A stretch of DNA of 50,566 nucleotides. Origin: Fidelibacterota bacterium. GTDB taxonomy: Bacteria; Fidelibacterota; Marinisomatia; SCGC-AAA003-L08; GCA-2689995. A program made the position numbers and the translations under genes. The notes beneath the pieces were generated by a model. It did not search any database and was not told the DNA's origin. It saw only the letters and a program-made list of their open reading frames with translations. The DNA lies in assembly GCA_014381925.1 (NCBI GenBank), contig JACNKR010000033.1:1-50566 (forward strand), given 5' to 3'. Positions 42,637-50,566 of the stretch are shown here, piece by piece; the stretch's first letter is position 1; each line of letters starts with the position of its first letter.

Positions 42637-45597
42637 ATGTCTGATAAGATAAAAAATTATTATACAAGTTTTGAGGATAGTTGTTCGAGCGATGACTGTT
42701 CTTGTACTGATTTACCTCCAGTTGCAGAAGTAGAAAAAACAAGTGGATTTACACGACGCTCTTTCTTGAAAACAGCGGGGTTCTCATTTGGAGCATTGTT
42801 TGTAGCATGTACACAAGCACCTGTTAAAAAAGCAATTCCTTTTTTAATTCAACCAGAGGAAATATTACCTGGAAAGGCTATTTGGTATGCTTCAACAAGT
42901 AATGCATGTGAAGCAGGCTGTGCTGTTCATGTTAAAAATAGAGATGGACGACCGATTAAGCTTGAGGGTAATCCTGAACATCCATTAAATCAAGGTGGCT
43001 TATGTTCTCAATGCCAAGCTAGTTTAATTGAATTATATGATTCAAAACGAATTTTACATCCTTTACTAAATGGTGAAAAATCAGATTGGCAAACAGTTGA
43101 TAATAAAATTATTGAAAAACTAAAAAACTCTGATAAAGAAATTGTTTTATTAACAAATACTGTTTCAAGCCCTTCTTCGGAAAATATTATTGGTAAGTTT
43201 AAAAGGAAATATAAAAATATTTCACATGTTCAAATGGATGAATATTCATATTCGGCCATATTGGATGCACATGAAAAAAATTATGGAAAACGATTTATTC
43301 CAAAATATCAATTTGATAAAGCAGATTTAATTGTAAGTATTGATGCTGATTTCTTGGGTACTTGGATTTCTCCTATTCAATTTACAAAAGATTTCCAGAA
43401 GAATCGAAAATTAGATTCTAAGAATATTTCAAAATTAATTCATATTGAATCTCATATGTCTTTGACTGGAGCAAAAGCAGATGAACGAATTGTACTTTCT
43501 CCTTCGGAAATAATAAAATTCACTAAAGAATTAGATAAAGGAATTCAAGGTGAATTGACAGAAAATAAATATGCGAGTAAAATTGCAAACCTTCTCAAAC
43601 ATAATAAAGGGAAGTCTCTCGTCGTATCAGGTATTAATGATGTTCGAGTTCAATTACTTGTAAATAGAATTAATAAAAAATTAGGAAATATAAATAAAAC
43701 ATTAAATCATAAAGAAGTTAGTAAACAATATGCTGGCTCAGATAAAGATGTAAAAGTATTTATTGAAAAAATAAATAATGGCAAAATTGAAGGTGTAATT
43801 ATTGCAGGAGTGAATCCTGTTTATAGTTTACCAAATGGGAAAGAGCTTTCAAAAAAAATTAAATTATTAAAATTATCTGTATCAATAACAGATAATCATA
43901 ATGAAACTTCCGAGTGTTGTAAAATTGTGGCACCGGATAGACATTACTTGGAATCCTGGAATGATAATGAAATAGTTTTAGGATTATTGTCTATGACTCA
44001 GCCGGTGCTACAACCTTTTGGAAAAAATAGATCATTACGAATGAGTATAAATTCGTGGTTAGGAAAAAGTGGTAATGAACGAGATTTAATTCGTAATTAT
44101 TGGAGGGGAATTTTTACTTCAAAAGTTAAAACAACTCAAACTTTTACTAGATTTTGGAATAATCTTGTTCATGATGGATTTGTTAAAATTAAACCAATAT
44201 CATTAAAATTGAATGCTTTTAATGATAATCGGCCTCAAATTAATATTAATAAACCAAAGGGGTTAGAATATATTTTATACAGAACTCCACAGTTAGCTTT
44301 TGGCCAACATGCTGAAAATCCTTGGTTACAAGAATTACCAGATCCAATTACCAAAATAACTTGGGATAATTATGTGTCTATTTCTCCTGAAATTTCTAAG
44401 AAATATAAATTAGAAAAAGGTGATGTAATTAAAATTAAATCGGGTAATAACACAGTTCAACTACCAGTATTTTTGCAACCAGGACAACAGAAAAATACGA
44501 TTTCAATTGCATTAGGGTATGGCCGGCAAGGAACAGAAAGGTTTCATGAAATTGGTCCAAATTGGTTAGAAAAGAAACCTACGGTTGAAAAAGGAATTCC
44601 TGTAGGTAAAAGTGTTAGCCATTTTATAAGTGAAAACATAAATTTCACAGGGAATATAACGAGTATTATAAAAACAGGAAAAACATGGAATTTAGCAATG
44701 ACTCAAACTTTTGATTCATTGATTAATCCTATAAATACTTCGCCTGCAATTATGCCCAAACGGCCGTTTGTTCAAGAAACAACTTTTAAATCATATAAAA
44801 AGGACCCCACATCAGGAAAACATCATGGACATCCAGTTACTACAATGTGGAAAGATGACCATAAATACAAAGGACATCATTGGGGAATGGCATTAGATAT
44901 TTCAGCTTGCACAGGATGCTCATCTTGTGTCGTAAGTTGTCAAGTAGAAAATAATGTTCCAGTTGTTGGGAAAGATGAAGTATTGCGAAAACGAGATATG
45001 CATTGGTTGAGATTAGATAGGTATTATTCAGGTAAAGGTGAAAATGTTGATGTATCCTTTCAAGCAATGATGTGTCAACATTGTGATAATGCACCATGTG
45101 AACCTGTTTGTCCTGTATTAGCAACAGTTCATAGTACAGAGGGGTTAAATGAACAGATTTATAATAGATGTGTGGGGACACGATTCTGTGCTAATAATTG
45201 CCCTTATAAAGTTAGGAGATTTAATTGGTTTGAATATGCGCGTGAAGATGTTATGGAAAATATGGTATTAAATCCTGATGTTACTGTGCGTTCAAGAGGG
45301 GTTATGGAAAAATGTTCTATGTGTATTCAGCGAATTCAGGAGGCAAGATTTGAAGCAAAGAAAAATGGAAAATCTATTCAAGATGGCGATATTCAACTTG
45401 CATGTCAACAATCTTGTCCTGCAGATGCAATAGTATTTGGAGATTTAAATGATCCAAAAAGTAAAATATCAAAATTAGTTAATAGTGGTCGTCATTACAA
45501 AGTATTAGAAGAATTGAATGTAAGACCAACAGTGGGGTATTTGACACAAGTGAGAAATAGAGAAGAAGATTCAAATAAAGGGAATCATCATGGATAA
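42637..45597 (+). CDS. actB: Alternative complex III subunit B (Mo-oxidoreductase-like fused to Fe-S subunit)
   Basis: Large periplasmic subunit of ACIII. The 986-residue protein has a B1 half resembling molybdopterin oxidoreductases but lacking cofactor, and a B2 half with ferredoxin motifs from about residue 757: CTGCSSCVVSCQVE, CQHCDNAPCEPVCPV, CVGTRFCANNCPY and CSMCIQRI...CQQSCP, expected to hold three [4Fe-4S] and one [3Fe-4S]. An RRSFLK twin-arginine motif (Arg 40-41) lies after a 39-residue charged N-region that itself has a CSSDDCSC cluster. The signal ends in a lipobox LFVAC (Cys58), so it is probably a Tat-exported lipoprotein. It overlaps actC by eight bases. Confidence 0.95.
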   Translation: MSDKIKNYYTSFEDSCSSDDCSCTDLPPVAEVEKTSGFTRRSFLKTAGFSFGALFVACTQAPVKKAIPFLIQPEEILPGKAIWYASTSNACEAGCAVHVKNRDGRPIKLEGNPEHPLNQGGLCSQCQASLIELYDSKRILHPLLNGEKSDWQTVDNKIIEKLKNSDKEIVLLTNTVSSPSSENIIGKFKRKYKNISHVQMDEYSYSAILDAHEKNYGKRFIPKYQFDKADLIVSIDADFLGTWISPIQFTKDFQKNRKLDSKNISKLIHIESHMSLTGAKADERIVLSPSEIIKFTKELDKGIQGELTENKYASKIANLLKHNKGKSLVVSGINDVRVQLLVNRINKKLGNINKTLNHKEVSKQYAGSDKDVKVFIEKINNGKIEGVIIAGVNPVYSLPNGKELSKKIKLLKLSVSITDNHNETSECCKIVAPDRHYLESWNDNEIVLGLLSMTQPVLQPFGKNRSLRMSINSWLGKSGNERDLIRNYWRGIFTSKVKTTQTFTRFWNNLVHDGFVKIKPISLKLNAFNDNRPQININKPKGLEYILYRTPQLAFGQHAENPWLQELPDPITKITWDNYVSISPEISKKYKLEKGDVIKIKSGNNTVQLPVFLQPGQQKNTISIALGYGRQGTERFHEIGPNWLEKKPTVEKGIPVGKSVSHFISENINFTGNITSIIKTGKTWNLAMTQTFDSLINPINTSPAIMPKRPFVQETTFKSYKKDPTSGKHHGHPVTTMWKDDHKYKGHHWGMALDISACTGCSSCVVSCQVENNVPVVGKDEVLRKRDMHWLRLDRYYSGKGENVDVSFQAMMCQHCDNAPCEPVCPVLATVHSTEGLNEQIYNRCVGTRFCANNCPYKVRRFNWFEYAREDVMENMVLNPDVTVRSRGVMEKCSMCIQRIQEARFEAKKNGKSIQDGDIQLACQQSCPADAIVFGDLNDPKSKISKLVNSGRHYKVLEELNVRPTVGYLTQVRNREEDSNKGNHHG

Positions 45598-46954
45598 TGT
45601 TGTAAATAGTATTCGTGATCCTCAAATATTTGGAAATAAATCATTAACAGATGTTACTGAAGATGTTTGTAATGTGATGGATAGAAAACCTAAAAAGCTA
45701 TGGTGGATTGGAATCATACTTTCATTAAGCGCATTACTATTAGGTATTGTCGCAGTTTCATATCAAATTGCAACAGGTATTGGTGTTTGGGGTTTAAATA
45801 AAACTGTTGGCTGGGCATTTGATATTACTAATTTTGTTTTTTGGGTTGGCATAGGTCATGCAGGGACTTTAATTTCAGCGATTCTATTTTTATTTAGACA
45901 GAAATGGCGCACATCAATAAATCGGTCAGCAGAAGCAATGACAATTTTTGCTGTAATATGTGCAGGAATTTTCCCAATAATACATATGGGGCGACCATGG
46001 TTTGGTTTTTGGGCATTACCATATCCAAATTTCAGAGGGCCTTTATGGGTTAATTTTAGATCACCTTTAGCATGGGATGTTTTTGCGATTAGTACATACT
46101 TAATTATTTCTGCAACTTTTTGGTATATTGGAATGATTCCAGATTTTGCGACAGTTCGTGATAGAGCTAAAAATAAAATGAAGAAATTTATTTTTGGTAT
46201 CTTAAGCGTCGGGTGGAATGGGAGTTTTAAAGTTTGGCATCGTTATGAAGCTTTATATGGAATATTAGCAGGTTTGGCAACGCCATTAGTTGTTTCAGTT
46301 CATACAGTTGTGAGTTTTGATTTTGCAACTTCTGCAATTCCTGGATGGCATACAACAACTTTCCCTCCATATTTTGTTGCAGGAGCTGTATTTAGTGGCT
46401 TTGCAATGGTTTTATCATTGATGATTATCGCAAGAAAAACGCTAGGCTTAGAAGAGTATATTACTATTAATCATATTGAAAATATGACAAAGGTTATAAT
46501 TGTTACAGGTGGAATTGTTACACTCTCTTATGCTACAGAATTTTTTATTGCTTGGTATTCAGGTAATGGATATGAACAGTTTGTATTTTTGAACCGAGCT
46601 TTGGGGCCATTCTCGTGGGCATATTGGATTATGGTTGGGTGTAATTTAATCACACCACAATTCTTTTGGTTTAGAAAAATTAGAAGAAATGTATTACTTG
46701 TGTTTATTTTAACAATTTTTGTGAATATTGGTATGTGGTTTGAACGATTTGTAATAATTGTAACATCGTTACATCGAGATTTTCTACCGTCTGCCTGGTC
46801 AACTTACTCACCTACTTTAGTTGAAATTAGTACACTCATTGGTAGCTTTGGATTATTTTTCACCTTATTTTTATTATTTATTAAATTTTTCCCAATGATT
46901 GCAATTGGAGAAGTAAAATCTGTATTGAATTATCGTGGAAGAGGAGGTAAATAA
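45590..46954 (+). CDS. actC: Alternative complex III subunit C (NrfD-like quinol oxidase)
   Basis: Membrane subunit of the NrfD/PsrC family with the quinol site. The 454-residue protein has about ten hydrophobic segments. It shows conserved ITNFVFWVGIGHAGTLISAILFL near the start, FPIIHMGRPWFGFWALPYPN and SVHTVVSFDFATSAIPGWHTTTFPPYFVAGA, typical of ActC/ActF helical bundles. No haem b ligand pattern is expected. It ends in a basic cytoplasmic tail and overlaps actD by one base. Length and motifs are normal for ACIII. Confidence 0.94.
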   Translation: MDNVVNSIRDPQIFGNKSLTDVTEDVCNVMDRKPKKLWWIGIILSLSALLLGIVAVSYQIATGIGVWGLNKTVGWAFDITNFVFWVGIGHAGTLISAILFLFRQKWRTSINRSAEAMTIFAVICAGIFPIIHMGRPWFGFWALPYPNFRGPLWVNFRSPLAWDVFAISTYLIISATFWYIGMIPDFATVRDRAKNKMKKFIFGILSVGWNGSFKVWHRYEALYGILAGLATPLVVSVHTVVSFDFATSAIPGWHTTTFPPYFVAGAVFSGFAMVLSLMIIARKTLGLEEYITINHIENMTKVIIVTGGIVTLSYATEFFIAWYSGNGYEQFVFLNRALGPFSWAYWIMVGCNLITPQFFWFRKIRRNVLLVFILTIFVNIGMWFERFVIIVTSLHRDFLPSAWSTYSPTLVEISTLIGSFGLFFTLFLLFIKFFPMIAIGEVKSVLNYRGRGGK

Positions 46955-47460
46955 TGGAAAAATATTTAGTTGGTGAATTTGATAATGAATATGATTTAAA
47001 GGATGCAGTGAGTGCAATTCGAAATGATGGGTTTATAATTGAGGATGCATATACTCCTTATGGTGTACATGGGTTAGATAATGCGATGGGTTTAAAACCT
47101 TCACGGTTAGCAAAAGTATGTTTTGGATTTGCTACATTGGGTTTAACAGTAGCATTATGGTTACAGTATTTATTGTCTGCAGTAGATTGGCCAATTAATA
47201 TTGGAGGGCGTCCATGGAATTCAGTACCCGCATTTATGCCAATTGCATTTGAAGTTACAATTTTGTTTGCTGGTTTAGGAACTGTATTCTCATTTTTTCT
47301 GTGGAGAAAATTTAAAATTGCTAAACGAAATTACCATCCTTCATTTATCGCAACGGATAATAAATTTTTTGTTGTTATTTATAAAGGTGAACAACGAAAG
47401 CCGATGTCAAGTGCGATCGAAATAATTCACCAATTTCATGGTAAAAAGGTAGAGGCATAA
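46954..47460 (+). CDS. actD: Alternative complex III subunit D (DUF3341)
   Basis: Small subunit of ACIII. The 168-residue protein has an N-terminal soluble domain (YLVGEFDNEYDLKDAVSAIRNDGF...IEDAYTPYGVHGLDNAMGL) and two transmembrane helices at about residues 55-75 and 90-115, with the AVDWPINIGGRPWNSVPAFMPIAFE loop between. This is the DUF3341 pattern. The role is structural, bridging membrane subunits. It is one base before actE and fits its usual slot in act operons. Confidence 0.93.
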   Translation: MEKYLVGEFDNEYDLKDAVSAIRNDGFIIEDAYTPYGVHGLDNAMGLKPSRLAKVCFGFATLGLTVALWLQYLLSAVDWPINIGGRPWNSVPAFMPIAFEVTILFAGLGTVFSFFLWRKFKIAKRNYHPSFIATDNKFFVVIYKGEQRKPMSSAIEIIHQFHGKKVEA

Positions 47461-47461
47461 T

Positions 47462-48013
47462 ATGAATCAGAAATCAATATTTTATCTTCTTTTTACAATT
47501 ATTTTATTATTTTTATTAGGTAATATCTCTACAACGGATCCAACGGAACCGAACTATGAATTTGTTCCAGATATGGTCCACTCTGTAGCTTATGATGCAT
47601 TTTCTGAAAACCCTAATTATAAGGATAATAAGACACTTCAATTACCCCCAGAAGGTACAATTCCTATTGGTTTTTTACCTGAATATTTAGATGGTGAATT
47701 AACATTGGAAAATGCTGGTGATGTTTTGAATAACCCATTATTAGCAAATGAAATAAATAACGAAAGAGGAGCATTTGTTTATCATAATTTTTGTTCAGTT
47801 TGCCATGGGCCAACAGGTGCGGGTGATGGTTCTGTAACAAAAAGAGGTGTTCCACCACCACCTTCAATTAAAACGGAAAAAATTAAAAATATGAAAGATG
47901 GTGAATTATATTTTATTATCTCTAATGGAATAGGTAATATGCCACCATATAATGTTCAAATTAATCGTAAAGATAGATGGCAATTAACTCAATACATAAA
48001 GACATTAAAATAA
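47462..48013 (+). CDS. actE: Alternative complex III subunit E, mono-haem cytochrome c
   Basis: Periplasmic mono-haem cytochrome c of ACIII, the probable exit to soluble or oxidase-bound cytochromes. The 183-residue protein has an N-terminal hydrophobic segment (about 6-22), the haem site CSVCHGPTGAGDG at about residues 117-129, and a GIGNMPPYN loop giving the axial Met. Several ActE homologues are lipoproteins, but I see no lipobox Cys after the signal here, so it would be held by the uncleaved helix. The stop overlaps actF by one base (TAATG). Confidence 0.9.
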   Translation: MNQKSIFYLLFTIILLFLLGNISTTDPTEPNYEFVPDMVHSVAYDAFSENPNYKDNKTLQLPPEGTIPIGFLPEYLDGELTLENAGDVLNNPLLANEINNERGAFVYHNFCSVCHGPTGAGDGSVTKRGVPPPPSIKTEKIKNMKDGELYFIISNGIGNMPPYNVQINRKDRWQLTQYIKTLK

Positions 48014-49179
48014 TGATGAATGATAAAAATTATACATTAGATACACAGTTATTAAATAAACTCTTTATTGCAATTGCTATTGGAATATTTACAATAATTC
48101 TAGGCATATTTATTAATGATAGAATTTGGCCGAATATTCTTTTATCTGCAATTTATATAACAGGTATTGGATTTGCAGGAATATTGTTTGTTGCAATTCA
48201 TTATGTAAGTAATTCAGGTTGGGGTGCAATAATTAGAAGAATTCCTGAAGCAATGTTTTCAACATTAGGTATAGGTTTTTTATTAATGTTACTTGTAATT
48301 TTTGGAGCACATCATTTATATGAATGGACTCATTTAGATGTTGTTGCACATGATCCAATATTATTGGGCAAACAACCTTGGTTAAATATTAAATTTTTTG
48401 TATTAAGAATACCTATTTTCTTTGGAATATGGTATTTTTTAGGTCGCCCCATTATAAATCATTCTCGAAAACAAGATAAAACAGGTGATTTAATACATAC
48501 TAAAAAAGGTGTAAGATGGTCAGCTGCTTGGCTTTATTTGGGTGGTATTGCTTTTGTTATTTCTAGCTTTGATTGGATTATGTCCGTAGAACCACACTGG
48601 TTTAGTACTATCTTTGGATTATATAATTTTGCAGGAATGTTTAATGCAGGATTAGCATTTATGATTATAATGCTAATATATTTAAGAAGAAATGGATTTT
48701 TAACCTCTATAAAAGACGATCATTTATATGAATTAGGGAGATATCTTTTTGCTTTTGTTACATTTTGGGTTTATATATGGTATTCACAACATATGTTAAT
48801 TTGGTATGCAAATTTACCTGAAGAAACCGTGTATTTTGCAAAAAGACATGCCGGAGCATTTGGGTTATTAACGATTATAAATATTCTTACAAATTGGTTA
48901 ATACCATTTTTGATTTTAGTTTTTAGAAAATCAAAGAGAAGTGAAAAAACATTAATACTTGCATCTGTTATAGTTTTAATTGGTCATTGGATTGATTTAT
49001 ATATAATGATTTTTCCTCCACTTATTGGAAATATACCTGAAATTGGTTTATTGGAAATTGGTACAATAATTGGAATAATTGGAACTGTTAGTTTTGTAGT
49101 TTTAAAATCATTATCAAAGTGGAATATTATTCCAACGAAAGATCCATATTTAGAAGAAAGTTTACACTTACATACATAA
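48013..49179 (+). CDS. actF: Alternative complex III subunit F (NrfD-like membrane subunit)
   Basis: Second ten-helix NrfD-like membrane subunit, homologous to ActC. The 388-residue protein includes GWGAIIRRIPEAMFST, PWLNIKFFVLRIPIFFGIWYFLGR, SFDWIMSVEPHWFSTIFGLYNFAGMF and SQHMLIWYANLPEE, which are ActF-specific segments. I place the start at ATG 48013, overlapping the actE stop; an in-frame TTG upstream at 47977 would add 12 residues inside actE and is unlikely. It completes the six-gene ABCDEF set. A 23-bp gap leads to the porin. Confidence 0.94.
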   Translation: MMNDKNYTLDTQLLNKLFIAIAIGIFTIILGIFINDRIWPNILLSAIYITGIGFAGILFVAIHYVSNSGWGAIIRRIPEAMFSTLGIGFLLMLLVIFGAHHLYEWTHLDVVAHDPILLGKQPWLNIKFFVLRIPIFFGIWYFLGRPIINHSRKQDKTGDLIHTKKGVRWSAAWLYLGGIAFVISSFDWIMSVEPHWFSTIFGLYNFAGMFNAGLAFMIIMLIYLRRNGFLTSIKDDHLYELGRYLFAFVTFWVYIWYSQHMLIWYANLPEETVYFAKRHAGAFGLLTIINILTNWLIPFLILVFRKSKRSEKTLILASVIVLIGHWIDLYIMIFPPLIGNIPEIGLLEIGTIIGIIGTVSFVVLKSLSKWNIIPTKDPYLEESLHLHT

Positions 49180-49202
49180 TAATAAAAAAAAAGGAAAGTA
49201 AA

Positions 49203-50348
49203 ATGAGAAAATATAATATATTTTTAATTATTGTTTTAGGACTAACAATTGGTTTTAGCCAGGAATGGTCAATAAAAAGTCAGGTAAGATCGCGATATGA
49301 GGCGGTTGACAAGGACTTTATTGATTCAACAGGCTATAATCAAGCACATTATTTAAGAAGCAGAATTGGAATTTCTTTTAAAAATGAAAATGTGAGTTCA
49401 TTTTTTCAAATACAAGATATGCGAGTTTTTGGAAGTGAAACGAGTACTTTAAAAGATGGTAGTGCTGATAACTTAGATTTGCATCAAGGGTATTTTAAAA
49501 TTGTTGATTTCTTTGATTTTCCTGTTGATTTAAAAGTTGGTCGTTTTGAATCAGCCTATGGACCTCAACGATTAATAGGCTCTGTTGGTTGGCATAATAT
49601 TGGTCGAAGCTTTGATGGTGCAGTTTTGACTTATAAACATGATATGTTTGATGTTGATTTATTTAATTATAAAGAAATTGACGCCGAAACTGTTGAGCCA
49701 AGTGATGATTTTAATGTTCGTGGGTTTTATGCAAATATCAATGCACTTGATGGTCATAAAACACAGGCATTTACAATTCAAGATGGTGAAAGATTAACTT
49801 ATGGTGGTTATGCTAAAGGTGCATTTTCAGGTGTAAATTATGAAATCGAATTAGCCATGCAAGGCGGAAATGAAGATGATGATGTTAAATTTGGCGGATT
49901 AATGTATGGTTTTAATGCTGGTTATAAAATTGCAGGGATTAATTTTTCTGCAGGAATTGACTTTATATCAGGCAATGACACATCGACTACTGATATAAAT
50001 GAATCATTTAATACTTTATATGCAACTAATCATAAATATTATGGATATATGGATTATTTCTTAAATCTACCTAATCATACAGCTGGTTATGGATTACAAG
50101 ATTTACATTTTAAATTTTCTGGATTATCTTATAATGGATTTAATTTAAAAGGTGCTTATCATATTTTTAATGCTGATCAATCAGATGATTCATTTGGAAA
50201 TGAAATTGATTTAACACTTGTTAAAAAATATTCTGATAATGTTAAATTTGTTGGCGGATATTCATTATTTATGCCTGGTAAATTACAATCAGATGGAGAT
50301 CCAATAAATGCTTCATTTATCTATTTAATGACAATTGTAAATTTTTAA
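49203..50348 (+). CDS. Outer-membrane beta-barrel porin, alginate-export (Alginate_exp) like
   Basis: A 381-residue outer-membrane protein with a signal peptide (MRKYNIFLIIVLGLTIGFSQ) and alternating-hydrophobicity strands. It has WSIKSQVRSRYEAVD, the YLRSRIGISF...SSFFQIQDMRVFG stretch typical of Alginate_exp-family barrels, and a final strand ending in Phe. The start is ATG 49203 with an AAGGAAAG site; an earlier in-frame start inside actF is not credible. Members of this family transport varied anions, so the substrate is uncertain; its place at the end of the nar-act run suggests nitrate/nitrite or an electron-chain-linked solute. A strong terminator follows. Confidence 0.8.
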   Translation: MRKYNIFLIIVLGLTIGFSQEWSIKSQVRSRYEAVDKDFIDSTGYNQAHYLRSRIGISFKNENVSSFFQIQDMRVFGSETSTLKDGSADNLDLHQGYFKIVDFFDFPVDLKVGRFESAYGPQRLIGSVGWHNIGRSFDGAVLTYKHDMFDVDLFNYKEIDAETVEPSDDFNVRGFYANINALDGHKTQAFTIQDGERLTYGGYAKGAFSGVNYEIELAMQGGNEDDDVKFGGLMYGFNAGYKIAGINFSAGIDFISGNDTSTTDINESFNTLYATNHKYYGYMDYFLNLPNHTAGYGLQDLHFKFSGLSYNGFNLKGAYHIFNADQSDDSFGNEIDLTLVKKYSDNVKFVGGYSLFMPGKLQSDGDPINASFIYLMTIVNF

Positions 50349-50365
50349 ATAATACTTGGTAAAAG

Positions 50366-50402
50366 AATATATCCCCTCATAATTTTGAGGGGATATATTT
50401 TC
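50366..50402 (+). terminator. Intrinsic terminator ending the nar-act-porin run
   Basis: A perfect 14-bp stem, AATATATCCCCTCA (50366-50379) and TGAGGGGATATATT (50386-50399), has a six-base loop and lies 17 bp after the porin stop. The T-run behind the plus strand is short, and A-rich sequence lies on the other side, so it could also work for the convergent minus-strand gene ending at 50448. Confidence 0.85.
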
Positions 50403-50447
50403 CAATAAAAATAAAAAGAATTAGAAATTTTATAGTTCTTTAATCTC

Positions 50448-50566
50448 TTAGCTAATAATACCTTCATCATTAAGATATGGTGTTTTAGCCGGTACGGTTT
50501 TAATAGAAATGTTAAAATCAGCTCCCGATTTCTCTTTATGGGAATGACTTGGAAATGAGAATGAAA
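50448..50566 (-). CDS. C-terminal fragment of an unidentified minus-strand gene
   Basis: On the minus strand an open frame enters from the right edge and ends at TAA (complement of 50448-50450). It gives about 38 codons, ending KTVPAKTPYLNDEGIIS. A frame this long without a stop is suggestive in AT-rich DNA, and it is convergent with the porin across a terminator, as a real gene would be. I recognise no family. It could still be chance. Confidence 0.45.
   Translation of the reverse strand, partial: SFSFPSHSHKEKSGADFNISIKTVPAKTPYLNDEGIIS

Overview
The window is strongly AT-rich, densely coded DNA devoted almost entirely to respiratory energy conservation. It carries complex I, Na+-NQR, an aa3-type oxidase, a nitrate reductase and an alternative complex III (ACIII). 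These sets, the NhaD antiporter, the Alginate_exp-like outer-membrane porin, and frequent TTG starts with AAGGA-type ribosome sites suggest a Gram-negative marine bacterium with Na+-linked bioenergetics. A relative of the FCB group such as Marinimicrobia/SAR406 is my best guess. That is inference: no rRNA or taxonomic marker is present.

Layout. (1) 1-98: the last ~31 codons of a tyrosine recombinase, then a 271-bp gap. (2) 370-18644: one uninterrupted + strand run, nuoABCDHIJKLMN (no nuoE, F or G), a hot-dog thioesterase, nqrABCDEF and apbE, with a strong intrinsic terminator lying inside the start of apbE. The maturation gene nqrM sits convergently at the end. (3) 18903-20760: nhaD and a universal stress protein. 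(4) 21104-25040, minus strand: coxA-coxC-coxD, two small membrane-protein genes, then coxB last. (5) 25041-26041: about 1 kb without genes, carrying two ~200-bp copies of a palindrome-rich repeat; a third degenerate copy lies at about 20797-20900. (6) 26042-28927: VOC protein, HPPD, phenylalanine hydroxylase and a SCO-like protein. (7) 28931-30463, minus strand: an Fe-S type Rrf2 regulator and a LysR regulator. (8) 30786-50348: a second uninterrupted + run, narC-G-H-J-I-K1-K2, ric, actABCDEF and a porin, closed by a 14-bp-stem terminator. (9) 50448-50566: the tail of an unidentified minus-strand gene.

How the genes may work together. Complex I and NQR would reduce quinone and build H+ and Na+ gradients; ApbE and NqrM mature NQR, and NhaD exchanges Na+ for H+. 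ACIII would oxidise quinol and reduce periplasmic c-type carriers, feeding either the CuA oxidase or, through the di-heme NarC, the nitrate branch. NarK1/K2 move nitrate and nitrite, RIC repairs nitrosative damage, and the porin may admit solutes.

Most unusual points: a NuoI with a ~300-residue C-terminal extension holding three copies of a ~60-residue repeat in a complex I cluster lacking its NADH module; the single nar-ric-act-porin array; the terminator inside the apbE signal-peptide codons; and three copies of the octamer GCGGCCGC within 5.3 kb of nuo genes.
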